Of a DNA stretch of 35,767 nucleotides, positions 1-11,239 are shown piece by piece; position 1 is the first letter of the stretch; each line of letters starts with the position of its first letter. Under the pieces are notes generated by a model, which saw nothing but the letters and a program-made list of their open reading frames with translations, did not search any database and was not told the origin of the DNA. Where the stretch lies: the NCBI GenBank assembly GCA_000708835.1, contig DF237708.1, positions 1 to 35,767 on the forward strand, read 5' to 3'. Source of the stretch: Klebsormidium nitens. Its lineage: Eukaryota > Streptophyta > Klebsormidiophyceae > Klebsormidiales > Klebsormidiaceae. The translations under genes and the position numbers were made by a program.

Positions 1-876
1 CTTGTGCGGCCGGCCGGGGCGGCTTTGCGCGGCCGCCTAGATGAATTTTCTAAACCCTGCAGGGTTTCCATCGTTCTAACTGTCAGGTCATAGGGGCTGG
101 CCACGTATACAGAAAACAGGGGGCAAAATATATACCCTCTGCTCACATACACCTGCGACCAAGCCCGCACTAGTGTCTGCAGTTCTCGGAAAATCGATCG
201 TATAGGCTGACGTTGTTATATGCTGTTGATATCGGCTATATGGCTTAGGGGAATTCAGCTTAGGAGAAGACGCAATATGTCCACTTTCGTATTTTCAAGC
301 TTGTATGAATATGCCCGGTATGTAACTCCGACTAGTAGTTTGCTAAGTATGAAATGGCCCTGGAAGTTGCCCGGTGGGTGGTCGGACCAAGCAATTGTGG
401 CGCAATTCAGAATTGCTGGAAGCTTGTCATGAACAGGTGATGGCGCCAAAACGCCGACATTGACAGTGAAAGTACGTGGTGGTCGTCTGCTTGATCCTTC
501 CGTGATAATACTTGATTCCTTCATTTCTTTCTTCGTTGACGATTTGAAAACAAGCCTGTACCAAGGTCCAAGGTCATTGAATGTACAAGGAAGACACTCT
601 GTTTCTCAGTGTGGCGAGCGCCAAGGATTCAAGCTCAAAATTGTGGGAGCTGCGTGAAGGTAGTTGTTTCATCAAGCTACCAATCGATGCCCCATCTAAG
701 GTTTGCTTCACAAGTTCCTTCAACTACTTCAGCAAGGAGCTTGCAGATTGCTTTACCTTAGAGAGTTCTGCTTTGTCCTAGCTGAACTCAGAGCTTAACT
801 CAGAGCTCTTTCTGGTGAACCTACATTCTTTAGAGTCACTGGGTGTTCAGCACAAAGAGGAGCAGGACGAGGAAGC
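1..876. other. Left flank without a recognisable gene
   Basis: I find no exon here that I can tie to a family. The short open frames lack splice-site support or protein-like composition. The first 40 bases are rich in GGCCGG/GCGGCCGC. A perfect 16-bp palindrome with a CTGCAG centre lies at 52-67. The right end is presumably the promoter and 5' leader of the thioredoxin-like gene starting at 877. Confidence 0.6.
52..67. repeat. Perfect 16-bp palindrome
   Basis: AAACCCTGCAGGGTTT reads identically on both strands. Each arm resembles a telo-box half (AAACCCT). It is not near an identified gene start, so no function is assigned. Confidence 0.5.
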
Positions 877-3481
877 ATGGCGGACATGCCAGCTGCAATC
901 ATGCAGCAGGTGAGCTGCTGTGACAATGAACCTAATTCTTTCAATTAAAGGCTCTTTCTTGCATAAAGGGCTGCTCTTGCTAGTGACCTGCAGTTGGGGG
1001 CAGTCAAACCTAGGGTCTGCTCTTCATGATCAAGTCCAGTGGACCAGCTTGTACTTTTTCTTTTGGATATGAAGGCTAGAGTCTAAATGTTCTCAGGAGA
1101 AGCTCCCCCTTTGGTTGCTTTCTGGACGCAGGCTCTGATTGCGCAACCTGAACCTGCTTCAGCTTAAATCTGCTTCTCCTCCGTCAAGATTGCCCAAGAG
1201 GATTGAGAGCATTGTCTTTGCCACTCTGGCGGATAAACTTAGCTATTTAGGCCCACCGTGCAATGGATGGAAGAAGCCCACACTCCAGCTCTGCCAGCTT
1301 GACACAGTCAAAGTTGCAATTGCTCAGCACTTCCAGGTTATTGTGACTGATCTTTCATGGGCATGAGAATCACAATCTGGTACTTTTGTCAAAGGCGTTG
1401 AAACAACGGGCCTATTTTCCTTCTCGACTTCTTGCAACCACCCGCGAAAACGGCTTGAGCTCAAGCCCGAGCTGCCCACATTCGAGTTCAAAAGATTTCT
1501 TTTGTATCAGCACAGATCGTTATGTCATACTGATACGGTCTTCAGAGATCTCAGGCATGGAGCATCGACTCAGCTTCATTCACAAGTGAATCTGGTAATA
1601 CTTGTCCACTTGATGCTTGTTGCTCACCTTCTCAGTTGTGGCCGTCGAAAAAGTTTTGTTGGACAACTGTCTATCCTATATACATTTTGCCTGAGATTCG
1701 AACCACCTCTTCTAGCTTGCAAATAGGCAGAAATAGCTCTCACTCAGCATACTCACTCCTCTGTTAACGGGTTTCAAAATCATCTTGAAGCTTGACAGCT
1801 TGTTTCTGTCTTTAGTTGAAGTGTGATTGGATTAGGAGTCTCGTATGTAATCACCCCGCAGCAGAATGTACCAGCGAAAGTTATCAGAGGAAACGTGCTC
1901 GTTACGTAAGTACTGTTTGGCTAAAGGGCCAGCTCTCGCTGTATAAGGAGGGAACTTTCTCATGAACTTCCAACTTGGAATAATCGGGGCTTACCAAGAA
2001 CCCCATGAGCTTGGCTTACAATTGCCTCTCTCTTCACTGGGCTCTGCTCCTAGTTGGTCCTTAGGTATCTCGTGCACTTCTATACGCACTGGAATGCGTT
2101 CTTCTGGGTAGATTACTTGTTGATTCTCCAGATCTGATGTCAAAGCTAGATCTGATGATGAAGCGAGGGGCTTGTTCCCTCAGTAGGATTGATCTCGAAC
2201 ACCTCAGACAGTCAAGCAGATTGGACTGGTCATCTCTGTGGATTACTCCTTCATTGAGACCCTTTGTCCATTTCTCTCGTGCAGGTGATTGAGAACCAGG
2301 TTCTCACTGCTGCCAAAGCTGTTGAAGAACACCTAGACGCGCAGCTCGACCGGCTGGACAAACTCGATGAGGACGACATAGAAGCGATAAGAGAGCGGCG
2401 GCTGGCGGAGATGAAAAGGCTGGCTGCAAAGAAACAAGAGTGGGCAGCAAAAGGTCACGGGGACTATCGGGAGATCCCCACTGAGAAGGACTTCTTCAGC
2501 GAATCAAAGTCGAGCGAGCGGGTTGTGTGCCATTTCTACAGGGAGAACTGGCCTTGCAAGGTGGGTGCACGCTCAATTGCTCGATTACTGATGCTTCTTG
2601 AAGCTGGATTATTGGAATTCTAGTCAGTCTGCTGCTTCGAAGGCTGAATTGGAGTTGCTGATGTTGACCCGTTCAGAGAGCGGTTGAGTCGGAGTGCTAA
2701 TGCTGAGGTCGGAAGTGGAGATGTTCAGAATGGACGCGATAGCTCTTTTCTAGAAGGCAGAAAGGGGTGTAACAATCCGAGGGATTCATCTGGTCTGACA
2801 AGCTTGGCGAAATCCATAGACGTTGGCAGATCTCTGAAGAGCATCCACAGGTGCAAGCCTGATTGGGCATCATGACCAGGCGGTTCTTTCGCAAGCACCT
2901 CTGTCACTGGCGTCAGTCGTTCCGCGAGCCTCTCTGCTTGTGAGGCGCTGATTGCAGTGTCCGAAATACGGAGGCGCTTACGAAAATCTCTGCTTTTCGG
3001 AGAGACGTTTGCTCGCAGCTGACGTTTCCGACTGTTCAGAATACTCTCAACTTGTTCAGATCGACGTCCTTGACTACTTGGAGTAGTTTACGCCCGTCTC
3101 TTCCACTCATCTTTCCAGGTTGTAGACAAGCACCTGTCCATTCTCGCAAAGGAGCACCTCGAGACCAAGTTCGTAAAGCTCGACGCCGAGAAGAGCCCCT
3201 TCCTCTGCGAGCGGCTGCGGATCTTCATGCTTCCCACGATTGCAATCATCAAGAACGGCAAGGCAGAGGACTACGTTGTCGGGTTTGACGAGCTAGGCGG
3301 GTCAGATGATTTCGGAACCGAGGTTTTGGAGGAGAGGTTAGCACGGACTGGGGTTATCTTTGCAGACGGTCTGGGTGGGGATGGTGCTAGCAGGAGGAAA
3401 GCGAAGGGGCCGTCGGAAGAGAAGCGGTCAATCAGAAAGGGGGGAGCCAGGGATGATGGTTCGGACGATGATGACGAATAG
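877..3481 (+). CDS. TXNDC9: Thioredoxin domain-containing protein 9 homologue (phosducin-like)
   Basis: Three exons: 877-909, 2285-2560 and 3119-3481, giving 223 aa, close to the human protein (about 226). Introns are GT-AG and in phase 0; the first is long (1375 bp). Residues 12-70 are a charged, probably coiled-coil helix (LDRLDKLDEDD, then a basic stretch). Residues 100-185 are a thioredoxin-like fold with the family signature WPCK-VVDKHLSILAKEH, EKSPFLCERL, LPTIAIIKNGK and VGFDELGG. There is one Cys at the usual active-site position instead of CXXC, which is normal for the family, so it should not be an oxidoreductase. The tail is acidic (SDDDDE). Family members are cytosolic co-factors that modulate CCT/TRiC folding of tubulin and actin. 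The start in exon 1 (MADMPAAIMQQ) was chosen because exon 2 has no ATG upstream in frame; exon 1 itself is short and less certain than exons 2 and 3. Confidence 0.9.
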
Positions 3482-3882
3482 AGAGGTAACGATTTGTACA
3501 GCTTCACATGCCAACGCGTCATGGCAAGCCTTCGCGCATCTGGTTGTGTACGGTCATCTGACATGTTGTGGGGCACTGTTTGTTGATTACGCAGTCATAC
3601 GAAATTGCGTTCTCTGGCTTGTAAGCCGCAGTGGGGTTCGGTCGTTTCAAACAAGTTTCATACACTCTAAGTTAACAACGAATTTGCGCCAAAGCGGCGG
3701 CCGGGCAGGCCCGGGTGCACCTGCTGGCCACCCTACACCTAGTCCACTGAGCTCGTCAGTAAGTGCCGCCGCAAAAAGACAATTGCAAGCTCATTAACCG
3801 CATGCATGCATCACATGGGACACTGAAATGCGGTCGCCTTTGCAGATTCAATGAACTTCGAAAAGCTACGGGCCGGCTGCAA

Positions 3883-3969
3883 TGCATTTATTGCAAGGTA
3901 ACCGTCTGGCCGGATGTGCACAACGGCAGCACAAAACACTTGCATGCCAGGTTTACCAAACCCGGCCAT
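3883..3969 (+). pseudogene. Possible BED-type zinc-finger relic
   Basis: The + frame containing this stretch reads C-I-Y-C, then 13 residues later N-G-S-T-K-H-L-H and a further H seven residues on. That spacing resembles the C-x2-C...H...H layout of BED zinc fingers in hAT-type transposases (C-x-Y-C ... NGTKHL). The frame has no ATG start and the flanks show no transposase domain. It may be a fossil fragment or chance. Confidence 0.2.
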
Positions 3970-4958
3970 CGTAAAAGTGGAACGAGCCATCGTATAGCTG
4001 GCGGCAGCTGCATTGTTGCGGCTAGCTGAAATGACGCCGCACCGGGCAGTAGAAGCTGGCTACAAACGCGCGACCGCACGTTGAGCCGTAGCTTCGCCGA
4101 GCTTAATCAAACTTAGATCTCAGGCTTGTGTACGTCCGAAAAGAGTTTGGACTGTTATTCTTGGCACTCCCGGCGGAATCTGTTGTCATCACAAAATAGT
4201 GCTGACCGTGATTTGTGCACTCACATGCTTCATGCTGGCCCTTTCATAGCGCAGTGAAGATCTGAAAAAGCATTGATACATTCGCTCGAAGTGTCTGTGT
4301 AAGCTCTACTTAACACGTCTGGCCGTCAAATCACGTTGTACAACCTGGGGAGGCCCAAAGCCAGAAAGCACAGGGTTTCCCTCCCCACGAGGACGTGGAA
4401 TGAAGTGCTCGAGTCCGATGCATCGCAGAATTTTCCGATCTCGCTTTGGAAATCCACTTTCGACATGCCTTTTTTGACGAGCCCCGTAGGCATAGCGCAT
4501 CGAGCTGCTCTGAATGTACAGCTATTGTAACAGGCTGGCAATATTTCAACTATCTCAGCTCAGCTTGAACATAGAGTTTTGAGAACGAGCGATCTTCCAA
4601 GGGAAGCAGCACGGTTCATGCCCGAAGCAGTCTCGAAAACAAGCTTGGGTTTGCATCAACCTCCGAGGTTCATCTTTTCACATGTGCATCCTTCGAGGAT
4701 GTTTGGGTGCCAGCTTCCCTCGAAATGGAAGGTTGGCAAGTTGTCGAGGATGGACGGAACGCTGACAAGCACCTCATAAACGAAACTTGTTTTTTAAACG
4801 CTCGAGGCTAGTGCAGGTTGGCACATGCTGTCCCAAGAATGGTTTACCACACTGAAGGGCACTCCGAACACAGAGATCTTCAATCATTCGCAAAGCTGCC
4901 ACTGTTGCAACAAAAGAGCCGCCTCTTTCAGCAGATGGAAGCCGCTTATCCAGCTTGA

Positions 4959-4966
4959 TATAAAAA
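4959..4966 (+). promoter_or_regulatory. TATA box of the first secreted cysteine-rich gene
   Basis: TATAAAAA lies about 130 bp upstream of the start codon at 5094, a normal distance for a TATA element plus 5' UTR. The tandem paralogue at 8295 shows no comparable element in the 150 bp before its start. Confidence 0.45.
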
Positions 4967-5093
4967 GATCTCAGATTGTCTCGCCTGCGGTTTTCACACT
5001 GCATTCTATGCGTCCAGGTTTTTCTGCAAGGCATTGACTTCTCCTTTATTGCCCGAACGCAAGGAGGACCCCGTTTGCTGCGTCAACGAAGAG

Positions 5094-7256
5094 ATGGCCG
5101 CCGCCTGTACAAGCAAGGTGAGAGTATGTATTTCCAAGTGGTGCTCAAGCTTGGCATTTGCAGCTTGAAAGAAGATTGCTTCATTGCCGGCTCGATTGTG
5201 AGACTTGTGGTTTCTGAAGCAAAAGGCTCGATTCGAAGGCAGCTACCAAATGTTCATATCTTGCTGCAGCTTTGGACCTCGGAAGCGAAAGGCGTTGAGG
5301 TCGTCCATCAACTTTGTCAAGACTTCTTTCCGTCCCTTTCATTTTGCTGTTAAATCACAGCAGAACAGATGTTGACAGTTCTCCTCTCCTATCTATGGTT
5401 CCCTCGACAAGGTTACTAGAACCGAATCCTCCTCGTTATCTAGGAAGTCCGCAGCTTCTGGCGCATTGTTGAAAGCGAGTGTAGCTGCCAATCTGCTGCA
5501 CAACAGACTGTTTGTTCCTTTGTTGCAGGTTTTGGGAGCTCTGCTCATGTTGACGGCTGCCGTGGCGGTCCAGGCTTGCACGCCTGAATGTACCGGCTGC
5601 AATGCCTACGGGTGAGTTACAGAACACCCTCAAACGGTTTGACGGGATGAAAGACACAAAGACGATTGTGTGATTGAATTGTGATTGTGATTGTGATTGA
5701 ATTCACCTTTCCGCATATTATCCCCAAGATTATTTTCGCACAACGAAACCAGGCTTCGCTCGTTTCACTACTGAGCTCATTATCCCCAGACACTGGTACC
5801 TTGGTCGCAAAGACGTCTTGTGACGTTTCTTTTTGCTCTCTTGAATTTCCTGCTTCTGTCAGGCCCTACTGGAGCGGTCAGGGTTGCGGTGACGGATCGA
5901 ACCAGGTCTTCACTAAGACGATGCCGGACGGCACCGACCACACGGCCTGCTGCGCAGCATGCGCGTGAGTCCAGATTGGTCAGCTTTCGTCAGCCAGCTT
6001 GAGTGGAGAAGGAACAGCCTCGATGCAGATGATCTGAGCTTCTCGAGTCTGATCGAAGGTTCTGAAGTCTTATGTACTGGATGCCGCAGAAGTGACATAA
6101 CTCTTCCCAGAGCGCAGCGTTTGGCAGAGACGGCGAGGATTGTCGAATACCGCCTGAGAGACTCGAAGTAGTGCCTTGCCAACATATCTCCGTGGAGTTG
6201 TAGAAGGACGAAACATAAGTCGAAGTGTTGTTTGTCTCCAAAAATGACTCTTCTGATCTTGTCGGGCATCACAATAAAGCAATCAGGTCTGAGTCACAGG
6301 AGGCTTTTGGACTTCTAACCCCGCGGCTTGAAGCTTCGCCATTGACCAGTTTCAAGAACTCTATGTGAAAATTGCATAGGATCCCCCTTGCAGCAAGTCC
6401 AAGTGCTGCCTCTTCTGGGTGTACCAGCCCGACAGCCTCGAATGTCAGGGCTACTCCAACTGCAACCGCATCGACGGTCAGAACACCGTTCGGGAGTGGC
6501 TGGGAGACTGGAAAGTGCTCCCAAAATCTTGCCCGGGGTACTCGCCGGTAAGCGCTGATAAGCTCTCCAAATCGGGGGTCTAAAGAGGCCCAGGTACGTT
6601 TGCGACGTTCCCAAGGAAAGGCCCCTTCATATCTTCTACACAACTGACGTCTCGGAGTAGCCGGACAATGACGTTGTTTTCGGGTTAGGCAGGATGCATG
6701 ACGACAAGAGCATCTAAGAGCTATCCGCGTGTGTGACTGGAACTCCAACTCTTATAAAATAGCAGTTCCTGAAAGTTGAGAACTCGCGCCAGAGCATCTC
6801 AGTAATATTGCTCCGCTCGAAGTCGTTTTGGGAAGATCGCATGCCCAAGCCGTTCCAACCCAATCGCCGCTGAATTGGCAGACCTCCGAGATGAAAGAGA
6901 GATTCAATGCAGATTAACTTAAGGTCGACCTTTTTCAACTTGAATTCTTTGTCTTTTACGTCCTTACTGGAAAAGGGGTCCTCAACACCGGTAGTTGCCT
7001 GTAGATGAAATCCAAGTCTTCTTTGATCTCCATAGATCCCGTTTTTGATCTTCTGTCGATACGTTATACAGCTTCAATCCACCTTTTTTTTTTGGCAAGG
7101 AAAGGCCCGGCCTGCTTCGACGAGAAATTGATATGACAATCTCTCCTCTCTTCGCATCTGCAGCATCCTGACGCTGAGATTGCCTACCCGGGCCTTCACG
7201 ATCCTAACGACGCACCTTGGCCTGTGGGGGAAAACCCTCCCGTTCTGGGGAACTAG
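5094..7256 (+). CDS. Small secreted cysteine-rich protein, copy 1
   Basis: Five exons: 5094-5117, 5529-5611, 5863-5964, 6394-6547 and 7164-7256, coding for 151 aa. All introns are GT-AG. Residues 1-24 form a signal peptide with hydrophobic core VLGALLMLTAAVAV and likely cleavage after VQA. The mature chain has 12 cysteines (25, 29, 32, 44, 65, 66, 69, 74, 75, 87, 93, 116), including two CC pairs. The stretch CCAAC....CCLFWVY....C resembles the CC-x2-C...C-x2-W/F-x-Y...C layout of PAN/Apple-like adhesive domains, but that is only a resemblance. Exon 4 (TVREWLGDWKVLP) is best conserved between the copies. The C-terminus is Pro/Gly/Asn-rich. There are no N-glycosylation sequons. It is presumably exported to the wall or apoplast. 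I do not recognise a named family. The 24-nt first exon is supported by a homologous one in copy 2. Confidence 0.85.
5664..5700 (+). repeat. GTGATT microsatellite in intron 2
   Basis: Three perfect GTGATT units (5681-5698) follow imperfect related units. It lies inside intron 2 of the first secreted-protein gene and is absent from the matching intron of copy 2. Confidence 0.7.
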
Positions 7257-8294
7257 GAGGTTGGCAGAGTGCCATCACGGAGCCTCACTATCCAAAGCCA
7301 CCCTACCAAGGCTCTAATGATAGGTTACACTACGAATACTTCACATCAAGTCAGAAATATATAGCTTCAGAAACTGGATAAGCTATAAGCCTGAACTAAG
7401 GCGAGCGCGTCACTTCCAATGCAGCAAAGTAGATTCCTTTCATGATTGGCGTCTTGGTTTCTAAGTGCAGAATAGTTAAGGGTAGGACTGCTTGAAAAAT
7501 GGGGAATAGGCTGGATAATGGGTTGAGAAGCTGACTCTGGTGACTGTCATACGTCCAAAGCCCCATTAGTTAGTCTTCAAGTAGATTGGACAGACCGACT
7601 GATCGTAAGCCATGTTTCCAGAGTGGAAGGTTGTTATGTGCTCAGATGTTTGTAATTAGACCGCAGCTTAAAAGCTCATCTAGTATCCCCTTCAGCTTGC
7701 AGTAGTATAGCCCCTCATGCGTAGTGCTTCCAGTTCTGAAAACGACCGGGAAAAGCAGTACTGGTCATGCCGAAAGAATCTTTTATCCATCATGGGTTCG
7801 GGTCATGTCGGCGTTCGTACGTTTCCTTTCGATTTGCACCTTCGAGATGTTCCCCATTTGTGAATTGCAAATTTTGGCGGCTTGCCGGAATGGCGTAAAG
7901 AAACGGATTCCAACAAGCATCTTTCATGTAATCAGTTGAGCACTGGATTTTCTCGCTTTCTGAGCGCAATAAGCTAGTGAAAAACGGCACATGCGGCTCG
8001 CAAAAGCGATGAGAGCATCTGAGGCACCTCGGTCTTGCGGAGATCTTGCCTCCTGCGAAAAAGCTGACACAGTTGCACCAGACGGCCGAAGCAAACCCTT
8101 ACCTCAAGCATCAATTCAGCAGAGCGAAAAGCTTGGTACGAGTGACGAAAGGAGCTCACAGATGGTCAATCTCACTTGCAAAACCCAAAAGTCGTCTCAT
8201 GGTTCAGAGCTCTCAGGACTGCACTGGGCAGAAATGATCTGTATCCTGCCGTTCTAGAGCGCAAGAAGACCCCGTTGGGAACGTTAACGCAGGA
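7257..8294. other. Spacer between the two tandem paralogues
   Basis: About 1 kb with no coding signal that I can support. The last 40 bases before 8295 resemble the bases before 5094 (shared GCAAG-AGGACCCCGTT-type stretch and GTTAACG/GTCAACG before the start), so the duplicated unit extends upstream of the coding region, about 3.2 kb start to start. Confidence 0.55.
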
Positions 8295-10498
8295 ATGGCC
8301 CCCTGCAAAAAGGTGAGAAAGTGGATCCCCAACGAGTGCTCCAGCTAACCATGATACGGAAACATAACCCCCTTTCCGACACGTCCAACTGTTGCTGAAA
8401 TTTGCGGAATCAATCGTGACAGTTTTGAGTGCTAGAGTTTCCATCCAGCAAGTCGTATGCAGCGCTTATGTGCAGTAGATTCGGACTCAAAGTCCTGAGT
8501 CAATAGAGCCTCAAAGACGTCAAGTCTGAGATCTCAAGGGATTTTCGATGGGCCTTCTATTACATTTCGCATGTCAAGATCAAAGTGTGACAATGATTTT
8601 CCCTCACCTCTTCTATCACGGTGACGTTGGCAAGGGGGTTCTTGACTGTCAAATCGGAGATCCGCTTCTGGTGCCATGTGCCATGTGCCATGAAGCAAGT
8701 GGCGCACCATCTTTACGTCCAGTTGCAGGTTTTGGGAGCCCTGCTCGTTGTGACGGCCTTCATGGCGGTCCAGTCTTTCACGCCTCAATGCACGGAAAGC
8801 AATGCCTTCGGGTAAGTTTCAAAATATTTCGAAGATGGAAAAATCTGTTAAACCTTAAAATCAGAGACAGCAAAAGGGGTGTCCTCCGTCACTGTTCTTT
8901 CTGCCGCATATATATCCTCAAAGGTACATGAACCCAAACTAGTCAACTTCCAACAAGACAAACTCCATCCTGAACAGAAACATCCGTTCGATACCCGCAC
9001 AAAATCAAAGGCTCGCTCATCACTTGAGCTCCCGCAGGCTGCTCTCAATCACACCCCGTTCAGAAACGATGGATTCTCGCTCGTTGATCCTAACTCCGTT
9101 TCCTGGTCGCAAAGCCATCGTGATAGAGTTTTCTTTTCCCGCTCTTGACTAATACTCAACTAGTCTTTCTGTCCAGGCCCTACTGGAACGGTCAGGGCTG
9201 CGGTGTCGGGTCGAACCAGATCTTCAACCAGACGTTGCTAGACGGCACCAATCACACGGCGTGCTGCGAGGCATGCGCGTGAGTCCAGCGCGATCAGACT
9301 TCCGGGAAAATGATGACTAGCATAACCAGCGCCGGAGAAGATCAAGTGTCAGATTGCTCAACCAAACCTTTTTGTATCGGATCTGACGATAGTGAGCCGC
9401 TTCGGTAAGGAACCCCGGCTGAAGTGACAAAAACTCTTCTTGGCTGGCACTGTCAACAGCCATAATGCCGGCTGAACGACTTCACCGTTGCAACAATCCT
9501 GGGACTTGCAGGAAGTAAGTTTTGGTCTCAAACATTAAGAGGCTTGTCCTTGCTTTTTCTCAACTGGTCATCACGGTCCCGCTGCCATCGCCGAAGCGGT
9601 AAATGTATGGATTTTCTGCTCTTTGCCAGAGAGGAGTCGTCGTTATCTTTATCCAAGATTCACTGAAGGCGGCCTCCCGTCTGCAGCAATGCTGAGTGCT
9701 GCCTATTCTGGGTGTACCAGCCCGACAGCCTTGAGTGTCAGGGCTACTCCAACTGCAACCGCACCGACGGTCAGAGCACCGTTCGGGAGTGGCTGGGAGA
9801 CTGGAAGGTGCTCCCACAGTCATGTCCGGGCTACTCGCCGGTAAGGGTTGGAGACTCCTCGTCCCTCTAGTTCTCCCAGAAGAGGAACAGGACAATGAAT
9901 TACACTCGTGGGTGGAGCTCTTTGATCTGGTCTAGAATGAGGATCCAGAACAGCGCGTTGCAGCGACTCGATCTTGTATCACCTCGGATTCGTCGAGACT
10001 CTTCCTGTAACGTTCTGCAAGTAATCTCTCTTTCCTCAGTGGGTCTGCCGATTTGCCTCGTTGGATGGAAACGCTTTGGATGTTCCAATCATCGAAGTAA
10101 GCATGCGGAAGAATGGTTTTTGACAAAACCCTGTCAGCTATGAGCAGTCTGGTTCCACATTCTACAGGCAGGTGCGCCCTCAGGCTTCGCCTCCTCCGTC
10201 CCTGCGAATCGTCGTTTTAAAAAGTTGGCTCTTCTTCGCGTCAACACAACAGGGTCCTTACACTAGAGAGATGATCCTTAATAGCTAGCACTGCTTTAGT
10301 TCATTGTCTGCTTCCTCGACATGAGCTGCAGTAGTCGCCGCTATCGCGAAACATCTGCTTCGATTGTATTCCATTTGGACGAACGTTCGTCTTTGCTTTC
10401 TGCAGCATCCTAACGCGGAAATCGGTTACCCGGGCCTTCACAATGATAACGACGCACCTTGGCCAGTGGGGAACAATCCTTACGTCCCTGGGAACTAG
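8295..10498 (+). CDS. Small secreted cysteine-rich protein, copy 2
   Basis: Five exons: 8295-8312, 8729-8811, 9177-9278, 9687-9840 and 10406-10498, coding for 149 aa. Exons 2-5 have exactly the same lengths and phases as in copy 1, and I count about 111 identities in 143 aligned residues. The signal peptide core is VLGALLVVTAFMAV, with likely cleavage after VQS. The mature chain has 10 cysteines (27, 42, 63, 64, 67, 72, 73, 85, 91, 114). The equivalents of copy-1 Cys25 and Cys32 are Phe and Ser. There are three N-glycosylation sequons (NQT at 51, NHT at 59, NRT at 92) where copy 1 has none. An alternative unspliced start at 8690 is in frame with exon 2 and would give a different leader. The exon at 8295 is preferred because it is homologous to exon 1 of copy 1. 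The molecular function is unknown. Confidence 0.85.
8671..8691 (+). repeat. Three GTGCCAT repeats in intron 1 of copy 2
   Basis: Three perfect 7-bp units in tandem. The last overlaps the alternative in-frame ATG at 8690. Copy 1 does not have this repeat. Confidence 0.7.
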
Positions 10499-11239
10499 CA
10501 GCACAGCAAAGACCATCAAGCCGCCTCAGTTCGCAGGTCGGATCGACACCATACTGAGTCCTGCGGAATTCGTCAGACCGGTCTAAGCCGCTGTAGATAC
10601 TTCTTTTCGAGGTTAAGTCCTGGGCTTTGGGCCCGAGAAGCCGCAATCAATTCTCGCGATGTCATCTCATTGAGATCGCAGAAGAAGTGCACCAGGAACA
10701 GGATGGAGTTGCGAACTTTCCTATTGGCTACCGTGTTTAGATCAGTATACCCGTACAGAGATTGAAGGAGAGTCGACAGCTTGCATCATGCAGCGCAAGC
10801 GCTATCAAATTCAGGTTCTTGGGCTGTGTAGCATGGACCCACAATAAGCATTAAAGGCAATCAAAGACAAACAGCACATTTGCATGCCTGACACTGAGCT
10901 GGCCTTTTTCTCGCGCGGCAGGCTTGCTATACTGCACGGTGACGAGCTCCATGCATGCATGGTCTATACGTATATTCAGACAAGCCTCACAAGCATGATC
11001 ATTGTGCTTGCAAGTTTGATCACATGCATGTGCATGGTGCTTGGTGTAGATTGGATTGAACTTTTACAAGGTCACCCGTCAAGTCGTGATCGGATATGTC
11101 CAATTGGCGAATCCTGCCGGGGATTGATGAGTTGAGCCTTTCGATCTAGGTTATCTCGGTTGTGGAAGTTGCATCCCACTCGAAATCATTGTTGACCACG
11201 GATGGAAAATCTTAAACAGGAACGTTGCGCAACTCTTCA
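10499..11239. other. Intergenic region with CATGCATG motifs
   Basis: It separates the 3' end of secreted copy 2 (+) from the 3' end of the convergent DPH6-like gene (-). CATGCATGCATG occurs at 10950-10961 and CATGCATG at 11023-11030, followed by a further TGCATG. No gene is evident. Confidence 0.6.

Larger units (their letters stand above)
3482..5093. other. Intergenic region of 1.6 kb
   Basis: The left part should hold the 3' UTR of the thioredoxin-like gene and the right part the promoter of the secreted cysteine-rich gene. It contains a CATGCATGCA motif at 3801-3810, a short zinc-finger-like coding fragment at 3883-3969 and a TATA box at 4959. I see no other recognisable gene. Confidence 0.55.

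Noticed and set aside
2151-2240. Possible C/D-box snoRNA in the first TXNDC9 intron
   Set aside because: An ATGATGA box C-like motif is present, but no CTGA box D or terminal stem was found at a suitable distance.
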